This document shows, in pieces, positions 18,567-27,793 of a stretch of DNA of 64,000 bases. This DNA comes from Bacillus thuringiensis (GTDB taxonomy: Bacteria; Bacillota; Bacilli; Bacillales; Bacillaceae_G), in contig NZ_CP012099.1 in the NCBI RefSeq assembly GCF_001182785.1, forward strand, positions 3,532,501-3,596,500. Direction: 5' to 3'. A program made the position numbers and the translations under genes. Under the pieces are notes generated by a model that saw nothing but the letters and a program-made list of their open reading frames with translations, did no database searches and was not told where the DNA came from. Each line of letters starts with the position of its first letter. Positions within the stretch are counted from its first letter, which is position 1.

Positions 18567-18592
18567 TAGAATGTTTTTTCACATGTTATACT
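18564..18592 (+). promoter_or_regulatory. lexA promoter
   Basis: TTGTAG and TATACT are 17 bases apart. The -35 hexamer overlaps the right half of the LexA box, as expected for autorepression. Confidence 0.7.
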
Positions 18593-18633
18593 TATTAATA
18601 AGAAAAATGAAAGAAAACGAGGTGTTAGAAAAC

Positions 18634-19254
18634 ATGGAAAAGTTAACGAAACGCCAGCAAGACATTCTCGACTTTATTAAGCTAAAAGTACAAGAAAAAG
18701 GATATCCACCTTCCGTACGTGAAATCGGTCAAGCAGTCGGCCTCGCTTCTAGTTCTACAGTGCACGGACATTTATCACGATTAGAAGAAAAAGGATACAT
18801 TCGACGCGATCCAACGAAACCACGAGCGATTGAAATTTTAGGCGTAGACCGAATCGATACAGAAACACAATCTGTTATTCAAGTTCCAATTGTCGGAAAA
18901 GTTACTGCTGGTTTACCAATTACAGCTGTCGAAAGCGTAGAGGAACATTTCCCACTTCCAGCTAGTATTGTTGCTGGAGCAGACCAAGTGTTCATGTTAC
19001 GTATTTCTGGAGATAGTATGATTGAAGCTGGTATTTTCGATGGAGATTTAGTTGTTGTTCGCCAACAACAGTCTGCATATAATGGTGAAATTGTAGTCGC
19101 TTTAACAGAAGATAACGAAGCAACTGTTAAACGTTTCTATAAAGAAAAAGACCATTTCCGTCTACAACCAGAAAACTCTTCATTAGAACCTATCATTTTA
19201 AAACAAGTGTCAGTTATCGGGAAAGTAATTGGCGTATATCGTGATTTACATTAA
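18634..19254 (+). CDS. lexA: SOS repressor LexA
   Basis: A 206-residue repressor of the DNA damage response. Residues 1-65 are the winged helix ([21 protein letters not shown]). The Ala92-Gly93 self-cleavage site is in VTAGLPI, the catalytic serine is Ser128 in GDSM and the lysine is Lys166 in ATVKRF. RecA filaments trigger cleavage. GAGGTG lies before the ATG at 18634; the open frame upstream is not translated from a good site. It is regulated by its own box and faces yneB. Confidence 0.97.
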   Translation: MEKLTKRQQDILDFIKLKVQEKGYPPSVREIGQAVGLASSSTVHGHLSRLEEKGYIRRDPTKPRAIEILGVDRIDTETQSVIQVPIVGKVTAGLPITAVESVEEHFPLPASIVAGADQVFMLRISGDSMIEAGIFDGDLVVVRQQQSAYNGEIVVALTEDNEATVKRFYKEKDHFRLQPENSSLEPIILKQVSVIGKVIGVYRDLH

Positions 19255-19261
19255 AAATAAC

Positions 19262-19307
19262 AAAAGAAGATAATTACCTTATTTATATACGGTAATTATC
19301 TTCTTTT
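19262..19307. terminator. Terminator after lexA
   Basis: A 17-bp stem (AAAAGAAGATAATTACC with its complement) over a 12-base loop, T-rich on both strands. It also lies downstream of the converging DUF4097 gene. Confidence 0.9.
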
Positions 19308-19344
19308 TTGTATTTTGATAGATTTCCATACATTCTATTTCTTA

Positions 19345-20148
19345 TTAGCGAGTTTCAATCGTCACATCTCCAGCAGCCGTTTTACCGCTAATCTTTTTAC
19401 TACCATTTCCAATTGTTACGTTATTATTTTCTTCATTAAAAATTGTTACATCTCCGGCAGCACTTTGCCCAGTAATTACCGCATCTTGTGGTTTTTCCGA
19501 TAAAGTAATATCTATATCTCCCGCAGTTGAACTTGCTTCTAGATTATACTTAGAATCATGATCTTGAATATTTATTTCCCCACTTGTTGTTTTTGCGGTC
19601 ACTTTCCCTAATACCTTCTTAAAGTTCACCTCACCAGCTTTTGTCGATCCCTCCACATTCTTAGCCGTTACTTGTTTCAACTCTACTTCTCCAGCAAGTG
19701 TTCTAACACTTACGCTATCACTTTTCACATCACTCATTTCGATTTGTCCGGCAGATGAATTTACTTTTACATCTTGGTAGGAGCGTTCGGGCACAAGGAG
19801 AGTCAATTTAGACGTTTGAAACCTAAAATCGTAAAAAGAAAAATCAAATGAAGCACCTTTTTCTCTTTCCCCAATAATTTTTAATGTGTCACCATCTTCT
19901 GCGATACGAATCTCTTGTTTACGTACATCTCCTGATTGCTTGATATAAAAAGAAGAGTCAGGAGATTTTCGGACAATAATATCCCCGGCATCTAACTTAA
20001 CTTCTATATTTTTTAATGTTTCGTTTTTAATTATATTTTCTTTATCGCCTTTTTCAGCAGTTTGTACTGCTTTTTCATATGTTTGGGAAATTCCTATTAC
20101 TCCAATAATGATACAAGCGATAGCGATTAAAAATAGTTTTTTCATCAT
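19345..20148 (-). CDS. DUF4097 beta-strand repeat protein
   Basis: A 267-residue protein with an N-terminal membrane helix (KLFLIAIACIIIGVIGI) and a repetitive beta region. Residues 45-267 hold recurring 'S-x-AGxVxI' units (SAGQIEMSDV, LAGEVELKQV, TAGEVNFKKV, SAAGDVTIFN, TAAGDVTIET), the mark of DUF4097 right-handed beta-helix proteins. The repeats would face outside the membrane. It directly follows the HAAS-domain gene (no gap) in the PadR operon. The function is unknown; such trios are linked to envelope stress sensing in Bacilli. Confidence 0.85.
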   Translation of the reverse strand: MMKKLFLIAIACIIIGVIGISQTYEKAVQTAEKGDKENIIKNETLKNIEVKLDAGDIIVRKSPDSSFYIKQSGDVRKQEIRIAEDGDTLKIIGEREKGASFDFSFYDFRFQTSKLTLLVPERSYQDVKVNSSAGQIEMSDVKSDSVSVRTLAGEVELKQVTAKNVEGSTKAGEVNFKKVLGKVTAKTTSGEINIQDHDSKYNLEASSTAGDIDITLSEKPQDAVITGQSAAGDVTIFNEENNNVTIGNGSKKISGKTAAGDVTIETR

Positions 20149-20691
20149 TTACTCTCCTTTTATCATTTTGAAGTTCCATATTACATATCGTACACACAAT
20201 CTCTTAAACCACTTTGTACTATAAAAAGCGATAATACATAATAATAAACCTACTCCAACAAACGTTATACTAACGAAAAGATCCAACCATATAAAAGTAC
20301 CCATAAATACTTTTCCAATCACGAAAAATGGTGTTACTACACTAGCAATACCACCAATCCAAAAAGAAAATATAAAAGCAATAATTGCGACTAACGGGCC
20401 TAACACAATAATAAAATTAAACAAACTAAGTCCAATCGCTGCCATAACAGCTCTTGTCACATTTGAAGTCGATGGATTTTTTTTCATTTCATCGAAGCGA
20501 TACATCGCAAGTAATTCTTTTGCGATTACTTTCGGAGAACCAAGGCCCTGTATTATTTCTGATTCAGTTTTCCCCTCTTCTATCCCAAATTGAAAGTGCT
20601 CTTCATAATCCGATAAAATATCTTGCCTCTCCTCCTCTGGTAACTTTCTAAGATAACTTGATAATTCTTTAAGAAACCCTTCTTTACTCAT
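20149..20691 (-). CDS. HAAS/DUF1700 domain membrane protein
   Basis: A 180-residue protein. The first 65 residues are the HAAS helical domain ([28 protein letters not shown] then [13 protein letters not shown]), and the rest has three to four membrane helices. HAAS domains usually partner a PadR regulator encoded next door, and here the ATG overlaps the padR stop (GATGAGTAA), so translation is coupled. The upstream 16 codons of the open frame lie inside padR and are not used. Likely a membrane partner in signalling or antiporter control; this is inference from the gene pair. Confidence 0.85.
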   Translation of the reverse strand: MSKEGFLKELSSYLRKLPEEERQDILSDYEEHFQFGIEEGKTESEIIQGLGSPKVIAKELLAMYRFDEMKKNPSTSNVTRAVMAAIGLSLFNFIIVLGPLVAIIAFIFSFWIGGIASVVTPFFVIGKVFMGTFIWLDLFVSITFVGVGLLLCIIAFYSTKWFKRLCVRYVIWNFKMIKGE

Positions 20692-21007
20692 CCCATTCCA
20701 CCCCTTCAATAATTTCTTGTACCCCTTTCGCAAAATCACGCCATTCTGTTACTAACAAATGAAATTGCGTTTCCCCTTGCTCTGTTAATTGATAATATTT
20801 ACGAGGTGGCCCTTCCGTAGATTCCTTTAAATACGTTTGAAAATACCCTTCTTTCGTCAAACGGCGTAATAAAGGGTATACTGACCCTTCCGATATTAAA
20901 AATTTATTAGAAATTTGCTGAACAAGTTCATAACCGTAACTATCTTTACGTTTTACAAGTGCTAATACACAAAGTTCAAGCACACCTTTTTTAAACTGAA
21001 CGTTCAA
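20684..21007 (-). CDS. PadR family transcriptional regulator
   Basis: A 107-residue winged-helix repressor: [23 protein letters not shown], then a recognition segment [22 protein letters not shown], and the wing [13 protein letters not shown] that is diagnostic for PadR. It lacks the large C-terminal dimer domain of long PadR proteins, so it is the short (PadR-s2) type. It leads an operon with HAAS and DUF4097 proteins, and an inverted repeat frames its own -35, so it is likely self-repressed. Confidence 0.92.
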   Translation of the reverse strand: MNVQFKKGVLELCVLALVKRKDSYGYELVQQISNKFLISEGSVYPLLRRLTKEGYFQTYLKESTEGPPRKYYQLTEQGETQFHLLVTEWRDFAKGVQEIIEGVEWDE

Positions 21008-21065
21008 GTGCCATCCTCCTTTCCTATCTTAGTACTGTTCAATACACGGTACCTGTTTTATCCAT

Positions 21066-21103
21066 AATATACCACTTAGTATTATTTATTGCAAGGTACT
21101 AAG
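21066..21103 (-). promoter_or_regulatory. padR promoter and probable PadR operator
   Basis: On the minus strand TTGCAA and TATATT are 17 bases apart (positions 21089-21094 and 21066-21071). CTTAGTA and TACTAAG form an inverted repeat, one arm in the spacer and one just upstream of -35. Another CTTAGTA at 21028 lies in the leader. This layout fits autorepression. Confidence 0.65.
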
Positions 21104-21107
21104 CTAT

Positions 21108-21260
21108 ATTTATTCCCTAAATTTAGAAAATGAACTAACGAACCCCTGAATAAGACTGCGTTATAACTAAGCATCATTCAAGGTTTCATTTCATTTACAT
21201 TAGACTTCATTCACTCTTTCCTCTTGAAGAATCCACCACAACCTTATTCACTATAGCTAA
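21108..21260. other. Intergenic sequence without a supported gene
   Basis: About 150 bases between the padR promoter and the hairpin at 21261. No frame with a ribosome binding site and no RNA fold was seen. Confidence 0.35.
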
Positions 21261-21307
21261 TGAGAAAAAAACCCAATACTTATCGGTATTAGGGCTTTTT
21301 CTCATTA
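21261..21307. terminator. Terminator hairpin downstream of the holin-like gene
   Basis: GAGAAAAA, CCC and AATAC arms pair with GTATT, AGGG and CTTTTTCTC around a short loop, giving a long interrupted stem with A and T runs on either side. It can end the holin-like transcript on the minus strand. Confidence 0.7.
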
Positions 21308-21371
21308 TTATATATTAATCGCATTCCTATTTGAGAACCTGCATACGCGACAAATACTTTAATATCATATT

Positions 21372-21602
21372 TTATTTCTCATCCCCGTTTCCCAAGATTT
21401 TTTGCTTAACATCTGATAAATCCTTCGACAACGAACTAAATGCTTTCGCTTGTTCTTCAATGACCTGTTGATTTTTTTCAATAACTTTTTGATATTGTTC
21501 TTCGCGCTGTTCATTCTTTTTTTGCGTAGTAAACAGCATCCATACAAATAAAGCTGCGAATGCTCCTTGTTGAATCATTGAATTGAAGATTTGTTCTTCC
21601 AT
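21372..21602 (-). CDS. BhlA/UviB family holin-like peptide
   Basis: A 76-residue protein: one N-terminal membrane helix (MIQQGAFAALFVWMLFTTQKK) and a charged coiled-coil tail (EEQYQKVIEKNQQVIEEQAK). This is the BhlA/UviB layout, phage- or bacteriocin-associated holin-like peptides that can make the membrane leaky. AGGAGGAG lies nine bases before the ATG at 21602; an ATG three codons earlier sits too close to it. No endolysin gene follows. Together with the next two genes it looks like the remains of a prophage. Confidence 0.8.
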   Translation of the reverse strand: MEEQIFNSMIQQGAFAALFVWMLFTTQKKNEQREEQYQKVIEKNQQVIEEQAKAFSSLSKDLSDVKQKILGNGDEK

Positions 21603-21801
21603 CGTTCTCATCTCCTCCTCACTACTAATTTTGAACTATCTTTATTGTATTGAGATAATTTCGCACTACGCATAATTCGTTGCTTTCTTTTTACAGATTA
21701 ACTAATTATCGAAATTTAAAATAAATACTATGATATGAACCCTTTTATTAAGTCATTATTCAATAATTCGGTTATCCATTTTAAGCAATTCTCCTCCGAT
21801 T

Positions 21802-22014
21802 TCAATTCGCTTCGTTTTCTTCAAATTCAAAGAGATATTCCAAATTATGTTCTGGAAAAAAAGTTTTCTTAATTTCAAAAGCTTCATCATAATAAAAACG
21901 AAATTTACCATTTATTTTGTCGCTCACTGTTGCGTGGCGAAGTTTCAGATGCGAAGAAATTTGTGTAATCATAATTCTTTTTCTCGCCATCTCTGCACGC
22001 AAATTCGGATACAT
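21802..22014 (-). CDS. Small phage-type DNA-binding protein (Cro/XRE-like)
   Basis: A 70-residue protein, MYPNLRAEMARKRIMITQI then SSHLKLRHATVSDKINGKF, a compact helix-turn-helix like those of phage Cro and small XRE regulators. GGTGAG precedes the ATG at 22014; the open frame continues 20 codons further upstream without a site. It is transcribed away from the S24 repressor and shares the operator-rich region with it, as cro does with cI in lambda. Confidence 0.72.
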   Translation of the reverse strand: MYPNLRAEMARKRIMITQISSHLKLRHATVSDKINGKFRFYYDEAFEIKKTFFPEHNLEYLFEFEENEAN

Positions 22015-22035
22015 CGACTCACCACCTATTTTCTG

Positions 22036-22204
22036 TACGATATTGCGTTCATTTCCATTTAAATATAAACTCAATTTCGTATTTAGTCAACAAAAAAAAC
22101 ATATTTAAATACTCAATTTCGTATACTTTTCTATTTACTAACAAATTCAGTTAGGTTATGATATATACAGAAATACGCAATATCGTATACACTTTAATAC
22201 GAAA
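22036..22204. promoter_or_regulatory. Operator cluster of a phage-type genetic switch
   Basis: Five related sites lie between the two divergent regulators: TACGATATTGCGTT (22036), CTCAATTTCGTAT (22070), the same 13 bases again (22112), the near-palindrome ATACGCAATATCGTAT (22173) and the half-site ATACGAAA (22197). The shared core is ATACGAWATTGMG. The two identical copies are 42 bases, or four helix turns, apart. The repressor is the likely binder; the Cro-like protein may compete. Confidence 0.7.
22134..22162 (+). promoter_or_regulatory. Promoter of the S24 repressor gene
   Basis: TTTACT and TATGAT are 17 bases apart, flanked by operator copies upstream and downstream. Confidence 0.55.
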
Positions 22205-22217
22205 GATGGTGAAAGTA

Positions 22218-22877
22218 ATGAAAAAAGCAGAGGTTGTAACACGCTTAATAAAAGAAGCTGGCTATAGCAAAAGAGCCTTCGCCGAAAAAATAGGTCTCCC
22301 CCCCACAACACTGCAATCCATGTTATCAAGAGGGATTGGTAAAGCATCTGTTGATAATGTAATAAAAGTTTGTAAGGGATTAGGAATCACTACTGATGAT
22401 TTAGAAAAACTCGCAACTCAAGAGGACAATACTGTTAAAGAAGAAGTTTCTATTTATGAAACCATCCAAAACGATCAATCAAATATTATTCATATTCCTA
22501 TCATTGGTTCTGTAGCAGCTGGTACACCTATATTCGCTGAAGAAAATATCGAAGGCTATTTACCAATGCTAAGTACATTTTTAAACAAGCGTAAAAAGTA
22601 TTTTTACCTTACTGTAAAAGGCACTAGCATGAATCTCGAATTCCCTGATGGTTCTTATGTTTTAGTAGAGGAAACTCCTTATGTTGAAAACGGACAAATT
22701 GCCGTTGTAAAAGTCAACGGTTATGATGCTACCGTGAAAAAGATTTCAAAGTCTGGAAGCATCATTACTTTAATACCATTGAGTAATGATCCTATCCACG
22801 AACCAAAAACTTACGATCTTTCAGCTGAAGATGTAAAAATCATTGGTCGCGTTGTACAGGCAGTAAAGAATTATTAA
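22218..22877 (+). CDS. Phage-type repressor with S24 self-cleavage domain
   Basis: A 219-residue protein. Residues 1-65 are an XRE helix-turn-helix (YSKRAFAEKIGLPPTTLQSMLSRG) and residues 95-219 a LexA-like S24 domain. The cleavage site is in GSVAAGTPIF, the serine in KGTSMN and the lysine in DATVKKI. Such repressors are cut when RecA is activated, so this switch should respond to DNA damage. GATGGTGAAAG precedes the ATG at 22218. It diverges from the small DNA-binding protein. No integrase or structural phage gene remains nearby. Confidence 0.85.
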   Translation: MKKAEVVTRLIKEAGYSKRAFAEKIGLPPTTLQSMLSRGIGKASVDNVIKVCKGLGITTDDLEKLATQEDNTVKEEVSIYETIQNDQSNIIHIPIIGSVAAGTPIFAEENIEGYLPMLSTFLNKRKKYFYLTVKGTSMNLEFPDGSYVLVEETPYVENGQIAVVKVNGYDATVKKISKSGSIITLIPLSNDPIHEPKTYDLSAEDVKIIGRVVQAVKNY

Positions 22878-22885
22878 GTTATAGC

Positions 22886-22926
22886 ACAAGTGATTTTTAA
22901 AAAAAGATAAAATCACTTCTTTTGAA
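22886..22926 (+). terminator. Terminator of the S24 repressor gene
   Basis: AAGTGATTTT and AAAATCACTT form a 10-bp stem over an 11-base loop, followed by CTTTT. Confidence 0.65.
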
Positions 22927-23004
22927 AAGATTTTCTTAGTAACATGATTTAAGAAACCAAAAACAATTCATTATCTAGTAGTTAATTTATCCAATAACTT
23001 CACT

Positions 23005-23040
23005 AAAAAAAGCCCTGATACCGTAGTATCAAGGCTTTTC
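23005..23040. terminator. Second hairpin downstream of the repressor
   Basis: AAAAGCC and TGATAC arms pair with GTATCA and GGCTTTT, with a mismatch between them. Its TGATAC...GTATCA core is shared with the glnA terminator 170 bases away. Confidence 0.75.
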
Positions 23041-23120
23041 ATTTCACAAATTATATAAAACTTACGTTTATCTGATAATGTTCTTCTGTGATATCACTAC
23101 TTGTTATTAATTATTGGCTT

Positions 23121-23154
23121 TTATGTGGCTGTTTTTCATTTTACAGCCACATTG
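23121..23154. other. Stem-loop between repressor and glnA
   Basis: ATGTGGCTGT and ACAGCCACAT form a perfect 10-bp stem over a 10-base loop. There is no clear T run, so it may be an RNA-stabilising stem or terminator remnant. The 338-base gap between the repressor and glnA holds only this and three terminator-like hairpins. Confidence 0.5.
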
Positions 23155-23174
23155 AAGTGTAATAATAGGGAATT

Positions 23175-23208
23175 GAAAAACCCTTGATACGAGTTGTATC
23201 AAGGGTTC
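23175..23208 (-). terminator. Terminator of the glnRA operon
   Basis: AACCCTTGATAC and GTATCAAGGGTT form a 12-bp stem over a five-base loop, followed leftward by TTTTTC. Confidence 0.85.
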
Positions 23209-23215
23209 AAGCCTC

Positions 23216-24550
23216 CTAGTATAGAGACATATATTGATCGCGTTCCCATTGGTGAACTTGTGTTCTAAAGATATCCCACTCAATCTCTTTCGCTTCGATG
23301 AAGTGCTCAAGTAAGTGTTCTCCTAGTGCACCACATACTACTTCATTAGACTGTAATGTAACTAATGCTTGCGCTAATGTTGCTGGTAAGTCAACGATAC
23401 CCGCTTCTTCGCGCTCTTCTTTTGTCATTACATAGATGTTACGATCTACTGCAGCTGGTGGAGTTAATTTGTTTTTAATTCCATCAAGACCTGCAGCTAA
23501 TAATGTAGCCATTACTAAATATGGGTTTGCAGCCGGGTCAACACTACGTACTTCTACGCGTGTACTAATACCACGAGATGCAGGGATACGTACTAACGGG
23601 CTACGGTTTTGTGCAGACCATGCTACGTAACAAGGTGCTTCATATCCAGGTACTAGACGTTTGTATGAGTTTACAGTTGGGTTTGCTATCGCTGTAAATG
23701 CTGGTGCATGTTTTAAAATACCTGCGATGAAGTGACGAGCATCATCACTTAGTTGTAAGTCACCGTTTGCATCAAAGAATACGTTCTCACCATTTTTAAA
23801 TAATGATAAGTTACAGTGCATACCTGAACCGTTCACACCGTATAGTGGTTTTGGCATAAACGTTGCGTGTAAACCATGTTTACGAGCAATTGTTTTTACA
23901 ACAAGTTTGAATGTTTGAATGTCATCACATGAACGAATTGCATTTGCATATTTAAAGTCAATTTCGTGCTGCCCTGGAGCAACCTCATGGTGAGATGCTT
24001 CAATTTCAAATCCCATTTCTTCAAGTTCAAGAACGATATCACGACGACAGTTTTCCCCTAGATCCATCGGCGCAAGGTCGAAGTATCCACCGTTATCGTT
24101 TAATTCTAATGTTGGATTTCCTTTTTCATCAACCTTAAATAGGAAGAATTCTGGCTCTGGTCCAAGATTGAAGTCTGAAAATCCTAAATCTTCCATTTCT
24201 TTTAACACACGTTTTAAGTTGTTACGTGGGTCTCCATCAAATGGAGTGCCATCTGCATTGTAAATATCACAGATTAGTCGAGCTACTTTACCTTTTTCAG
24301 CTGTCCAAGGGAAAATTACCCAAGTGTCTAAATCAGGATATAAATACATATCAGATTCTTCAATACGTACGAAACCTTCAATCGAAGATCCATCAAACAT
24401 CATTTTGTTATCAAGAGCTTTCGTTAATTGTCTCACTGGAATCTCTACGTTTTTAATTACCCCTAAAAGGTCCGTAAATTGTAAACGGATATACTTTACA
24501 TTCTCTTCTTTCGCCAAACGGAAAATATCTTCTTTTGTGTATCTAGACAT
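23216..24550 (-). CDS. glnA: Glutamine synthetase, type I-alpha
   Basis: A 444-residue enzyme that makes glutamine from glutamate, ammonia and ATP in the cytosol. The metal-binding GPEPEFFLF, the [10 protein letters not shown] loop and the [12 protein letters not shown] nucleotide loop are all present. The length and the lack of an adenylylation-site insert place it in the Gram-positive I-alpha class, which is controlled by feedback inhibition and by binding GlnR and TnrA. It follows glnR by 48 bases in the glnRA operon. Confidence 0.98.
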   Translation of the reverse strand: MSRYTKEDIFRLAKEENVKYIRLQFTDLLGVIKNVEIPVRQLTKALDNKMMFDGSSIEGFVRIEESDMYLYPDLDTWVIFPWTAEKGKVARLICDIYNADGTPFDGDPRNNLKRVLKEMEDLGFSDFNLGPEPEFFLFKVDEKGNPTLELNDNGGYFDLAPMDLGENCRRDIVLELEEMGFEIEASHHEVAPGQHEIDFKYANAIRSCDDIQTFKLVVKTIARKHGLHATFMPKPLYGVNGSGMHCNLSLFKNGENVFFDANGDLQLSDDARHFIAGILKHAPAFTAIANPTVNSYKRLVPGYEAPCYVAWSAQNRSPLVRIPASRGISTRVEVRSVDPAANPYLVMATLLAAGLDGIKNKLTPPAAVDRNIYVMTKEEREEAGIVDLPATLAQALVTLQSNEVVCGALGEHLLEHFIEAKEIEWDIFRTQVHQWERDQYMSLY

Positions 24551-24598
24551 TATAAATTCCTCCTTAGTCCCTCTAATCGCCTTCAGAATCAGTTATCT

Positions 24599-24988
24599 TT
24601 AGTGAAAAAATCTTGAAATGTCACCTTGTCGCAATGAAGTTCGATTGAATCTACCTGTATGTTGTAGTTCATCTCGAAGTATTTTGCGAAGCTCAGTTTT
24701 TGAAATTTCTTTCGTTTCTTCTTTTACTTTCACTGCTTCTGTTTGATTTTCTTTCATTAGTAACACTTGTTTAATACCAGCCATATTCAAGCCTTGATCT
24801 AACAAATCTTTAATTTCTAACAACTTATCTACATCGTTAAATGAAAATAATCTACGATTCCCCTTCGTACGGGTTGGAGAAACAAGATTATGCTCTTCAT
24901 AGTAGCGAATTTGACGTGCAGACAATTGTGTTAAATCCATAACAATACCAATAGGAAACAGCGGGGCAGAACGTCTATCTTCTTTCAT
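24599..24988 (-). CDS. glnR: Nitrogen regulator GlnR (MerR family)
   Basis: A 129-residue MerR-type repressor: [31 protein letters not shown] is the winged helix (LTQL to LFS). The C-terminal tail ([28 protein letters not shown]) is the autoinhibitory segment that senses feedback-inhibited glutamine synthetase. It represses the glnRA operon in nitrogen excess. AAGGAGGAA precedes the start, and two GlnR boxes overlap its promoter. Confidence 0.96.
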   Translation of the reverse strand: MKEDRRSAPLFPIGIVMDLTQLSARQIRYYEEHNLVSPTRTKGNRRLFSFNDVDKLLEIKDLLDQGLNMAGIKQVLLMKENQTEAVKVKEETKEISKTELRKILRDELQHTGRFNRTSLRQGDISRFFH

Positions 24989-25021
24989 TTTTCAGTTCCT
25001 CCTTCGCCTTAACTGTTTCTC

Positions 25022-25050
25022 ATTTTATACCATGTTATGTTTAGTGTCAA
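25022..25050 (-). promoter_or_regulatory. glnRA promoter
   Basis: On the minus strand a perfect TTGACA lies 17 bases from TAAAAT, about 35 bases before the glnR start. The -35 overlaps the proximal GlnR box. Confidence 0.75.
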
Positions 25051-25071
25051 TAGATGTTAGCTTTTCTTACA
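25033..25071. promoter_or_regulatory. Tandem GlnR/TnrA boxes
   Basis: TGTTAGCTTTTCTTACA (25055-25071) fits TGTNAN7TNACA exactly. A second site, TGACACTAAACATAACA on the minus strand (25033-25049), differs at one position and overlaps the -35. Two boxes upstream of glnRA are also known in B. subtilis. Confidence 0.8.
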
Positions 25072-25133
25072 TGATTTTTTTATAAATTTTTTCATTCTTT
25101 TTTCTAATCTCACAAATCATTACTTTTATACGA

Positions 25134-25160
25134 AAAAAGCTGCCGAAATCGACAGCTTTC
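25134..25160 (-). terminator. Terminator of the hflX-ynbB operon
   Basis: AAAGCTG and CGA arms pair with TCG and CAGCTTT around AA with a mismatch; a T run follows on the minus strand. Confidence 0.75.
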
Positions 25161-25162
25161 CT

Positions 25163-26434
25163 TTAAGAAATTGTTAATAAATTCTTTTCAATCAATTCAT
25201 CAATCGCAGAACAAATCGCAATTTTAACATGCGAATACGTTAAGCCACCTTGAACATACGCAACATATGGCGGTCTAATTGGACCATCAGCAGACAATTC
25301 AATACTTGCACCTTGAATAAACGTTCCCGCAGCCATAATCACATCATCTTCATAACCCGGCATATAGTTTGCATACGGAGTAAAATGCGAATTAATTGGA
25401 GATGCATATTGAATTGCTTGACAGAAGGCAACCATACGGTCTTTATCATCAAATTGAACAGATTGAATTAAGTCTGTTCTTGGTGCATTCCACGCTGGTG
25501 ACGTATTCATTCCTAACTTTTCTAAAAAGGCTGCTGTAAAAATCGCACCTTTTAGCGCTTGCCCCGCAACATGTGGCGCTAAGAAGAAACCTTGATACAT
25601 TTCTTGCAGACTGTATAAAGACGCTCCAGCTTCGGCACCAATTCCCGGAGATGTTAAACGATATGCACACGCTTCAACATACTGTTCTTTGCCGACAATG
25701 TAGCCACCAGTTTTTACAATTCCCCCGCCTGGGTTTTTAATAAGCGAACCCGCCATTAAATCCGCACCAACATGACACGGCTCTTGCTCTTCAATAAACT
25801 CGCCATAACAGTTATCTACAAACACAACAACATCAGGTTTAATTTCTTTAACAAACGCGATCATCTCTTTAATTTGAGAAATAGTAAACGATGGACGAGT
25901 AGCATAACCCTTCGAGCGCTGAATACCGATCATTTTCGTATTACTATGAATCGCTGCTGCAACAGCTTCAAAATCAACAAGCCCAGCTTCAGTTAGTGGA
26001 ACTGCATTGTAACCAATATTATATTCTTTAAATGAACCTACACCTTTCCCACGCACACCAACGATTTCCTCTAACGTATCATACGGTTTCCCAGTGATAT
26101 ACAATAACTCATCTCCTGGGCGTAAAATACCAAATAACGCTGTAGAGATAGCGTGAGTACCTGAAATAATTTGCGGACGAACAAGTCCAGCTTCCGCCCC
26201 AAATACATCAGCATACACTTTTTCTAACGTATCACGGCCAATATCATCATAACCATAACCTGTCGTCGGGATAAAATGCGAGTCACTAATTTTATGTTTA
26301 CGAAAACTTTCTAATACACGAAACTGATTACTTTCAATTACTTCATCCGCACGTTTATGTACTTCTGTAATCTGACTCTCTACTTCTTTTACGATTGGAG
26401 CAATTTTTTCTCCATTTTTCAAACGATCAAACAT
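25163..26434 (-). CDS. YnbB, methionine gamma-lyase family (Cys/Met-type PLP) protein
   Basis: A 423-residue pyridoxal-phosphate protein of the family sometimes named aluminium resistance protein. Visible features are [19 protein letters not shown] (phosphate-binding turn), [10 protein letters not shown] with the cofactor aspartate, and [10 protein letters not shown] with the probable Schiff-base lysine. The true substrate is not established. It overlaps hflX by eight bases and keeps the B. subtilis order hflX(ynbA)-ynbB-glnR-glnA. Confidence 0.88.
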   Translation of the reverse strand: MFDRLKNGEKIAPIVKEVESQITEVHKRADEVIESNQFRVLESFRKHKISDSHFIPTTGYGYDDIGRDTLEKVYADVFGAEAGLVRPQIISGTHAISTALFGILRPGDELLYITGKPYDTLEEIVGVRGKGVGSFKEYNIGYNAVPLTEAGLVDFEAVAAAIHSNTKMIGIQRSKGYATRPSFTISQIKEMIAFVKEIKPDVVVFVDNCYGEFIEEQEPCHVGADLMAGSLIKNPGGGIVKTGGYIVGKEQYVEACAYRLTSPGIGAEAGASLYSLQEMYQGFFLAPHVAGQALKGAIFTAAFLEKLGMNTSPAWNAPRTDLIQSVQFDDKDRMVAFCQAIQYASPINSHFTPYANYMPGYEDDVIMAAGTFIQGASIELSADGPIRPPYVAYVQGGLTYSHVKIAICSAIDELIEKNLLTIS

Positions 26435-27701
26435 TTTTATTTTCTCCTTCTTCCACTAAAAATCTCTTTAATTGCACATTAAGCGATGAATGAGTAAAAA
26501 TATACCCTGCACAATCATATACAAATTTATCTTCCAGAAACTCCATCTTTGCTAATAGCGTTTCCGTCTTTAAAAGCGTTAATAACTTACCTTCACTCGG
26601 AGGGATTTCCACTCGATAACGATCCATTTCTTTCTTCATTTTCATTTCTATCGCTTCTTTTATACGCAATAAATCACTTTCTTCAAAAGCACTAGTCATT
26701 AAGAAATCACTTTTCGGAAACGGAATAAAGTTTTGATGTAATTCATCTTTTTTATTATATAACGTAATAATAGGAATATGATTAATTTCAAGTTCTGATA
26801 ATAATCGTTTTACTGTTTTTTCATGCCCTATGTAGTTAGGATCCGCAGAATCAACTACATGTAAAATAACATCTGCTTCCCCCGCTTCTTCCAGTGTTGA
26901 ACGAAAAGCAGCGATTAATGAAGTGGGTAAATCTTGTATAAAACCAACAGTATCAGTTAGTAATACTGTATAACCAGAAGGTAACGGCATCGTCCTCGTC
27001 GTTGGGTCTAGTGTTGCAAACAGAAGGTTTTCTTCAAACGTATTAGCTTCCGTTAATCTATTAAACAGTGTCGATTTCCCTGCATTTGTATACCCTATTA
27101 ATGAAACTTGAAATACTTTATTATCTTTTCTTCTCTCACGATATCTTTTTCGATGTTCCACAACAACTGCAAGTTGTTTCTTTATTTCATCAATACGCGA
27201 TCGAATATGACGACGATCCGTCTCAAGTTTCGTCTCACCCGGTCCTCTCGTTCCAATACCACCACCAAGACGCGATAAGGACAACCCTTGCCCCATAAGA
27301 CGTGGCATTGTATATTGCAACTGAGCTAATTCTACTTGAAGCTTACCTTCCCTCGACTTCGCACGTTGCGCAAAAATATCTAGTATTAGTTGCGTTCGAT
27401 CAATTACTCTCGCATCTAATACTGAGGATAAATTCCGAATTTGACTCGGCGTTAATTCATTATTAAATACAATAACATCCGGCTCTAATTCTTCAGTTAA
27501 CATTGTAAGCTCTTCTAATTTCCCTTTACCTATGTAAGTTGCCGGATGAAACTTTGGTCGTTTTTGCGTTGTTGAAACTAACAATTCTGCTCGTGCAGTC
27601 TTCGCTAGTGATGCAAGCTCTTTCATGGAATGCATAAATTTTTCATCATCATCTTGTGGCAATTGACAGCCTACTAGTATGACTTTTTCTTTTTCTTCCA
27701 T
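26427..27701 (-). CDS. hflX: Ribosome-associated GTPase HflX
   Basis: A 424-residue GTPase. The N-terminal ribosome-binding half contains the glycine-rich loop [18 protein letters not shown] and the GTPase half has [23 protein letters not shown] and SAF motifs. HflX splits stalled or hibernating ribosomes and is used in stress and antibiotic response. The start is ATG at 27701 (MEEKEKV); a TTG just before it is also possible because the nearest AAGGATGAG is somewhat far. It is translationally coupled to ynbB. Confidence 0.95.
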   Translation of the reverse strand: MEEKEKVILVGCQLPQDDDEKFMHSMKELASLAKTARAELLVSTTQKRPKFHPATYIGKGKLEELTMLTEELEPDVIVFNNELTPSQIRNLSSVLDARVIDRTQLILDIFAQRAKSREGKLQVELAQLQYTMPRLMGQGLSLSRLGGGIGTRGPGETKLETDRRHIRSRIDEIKKQLAVVVEHRKRYRERRKDNKVFQVSLIGYTNAGKSTLFNRLTEANTFEENLLFATLDPTTRTMPLPSGYTVLLTDTVGFIQDLPTSLIAAFRSTLEEAGEADVILHVVDSADPNYIGHEKTVKRLLSELEINHIPIITLYNKKDELHQNFIPFPKSDFLMTSAFEESDLLRIKEAIEMKMKKEMDRYRVEIPPSEGKLLTLLKTETLLAKMEFLEDKFVYDCAGYIFTHSSLNVQLKRFLVEEGENKNV

Positions 27702-27793
27702 CAAATATGTTCACTCATCCTTTTCGAAATTTAAACCTTCTAATATAATAGCAGAGGAAGCACATTTCATCTAGTTAGCGGGGGAGAAAATTC

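Noticed and set aside
23107..23310. 67-codon minus-strand frame at the end of glnA
   Set aside because: It overlaps glnA out of frame and runs through the glnA terminator.
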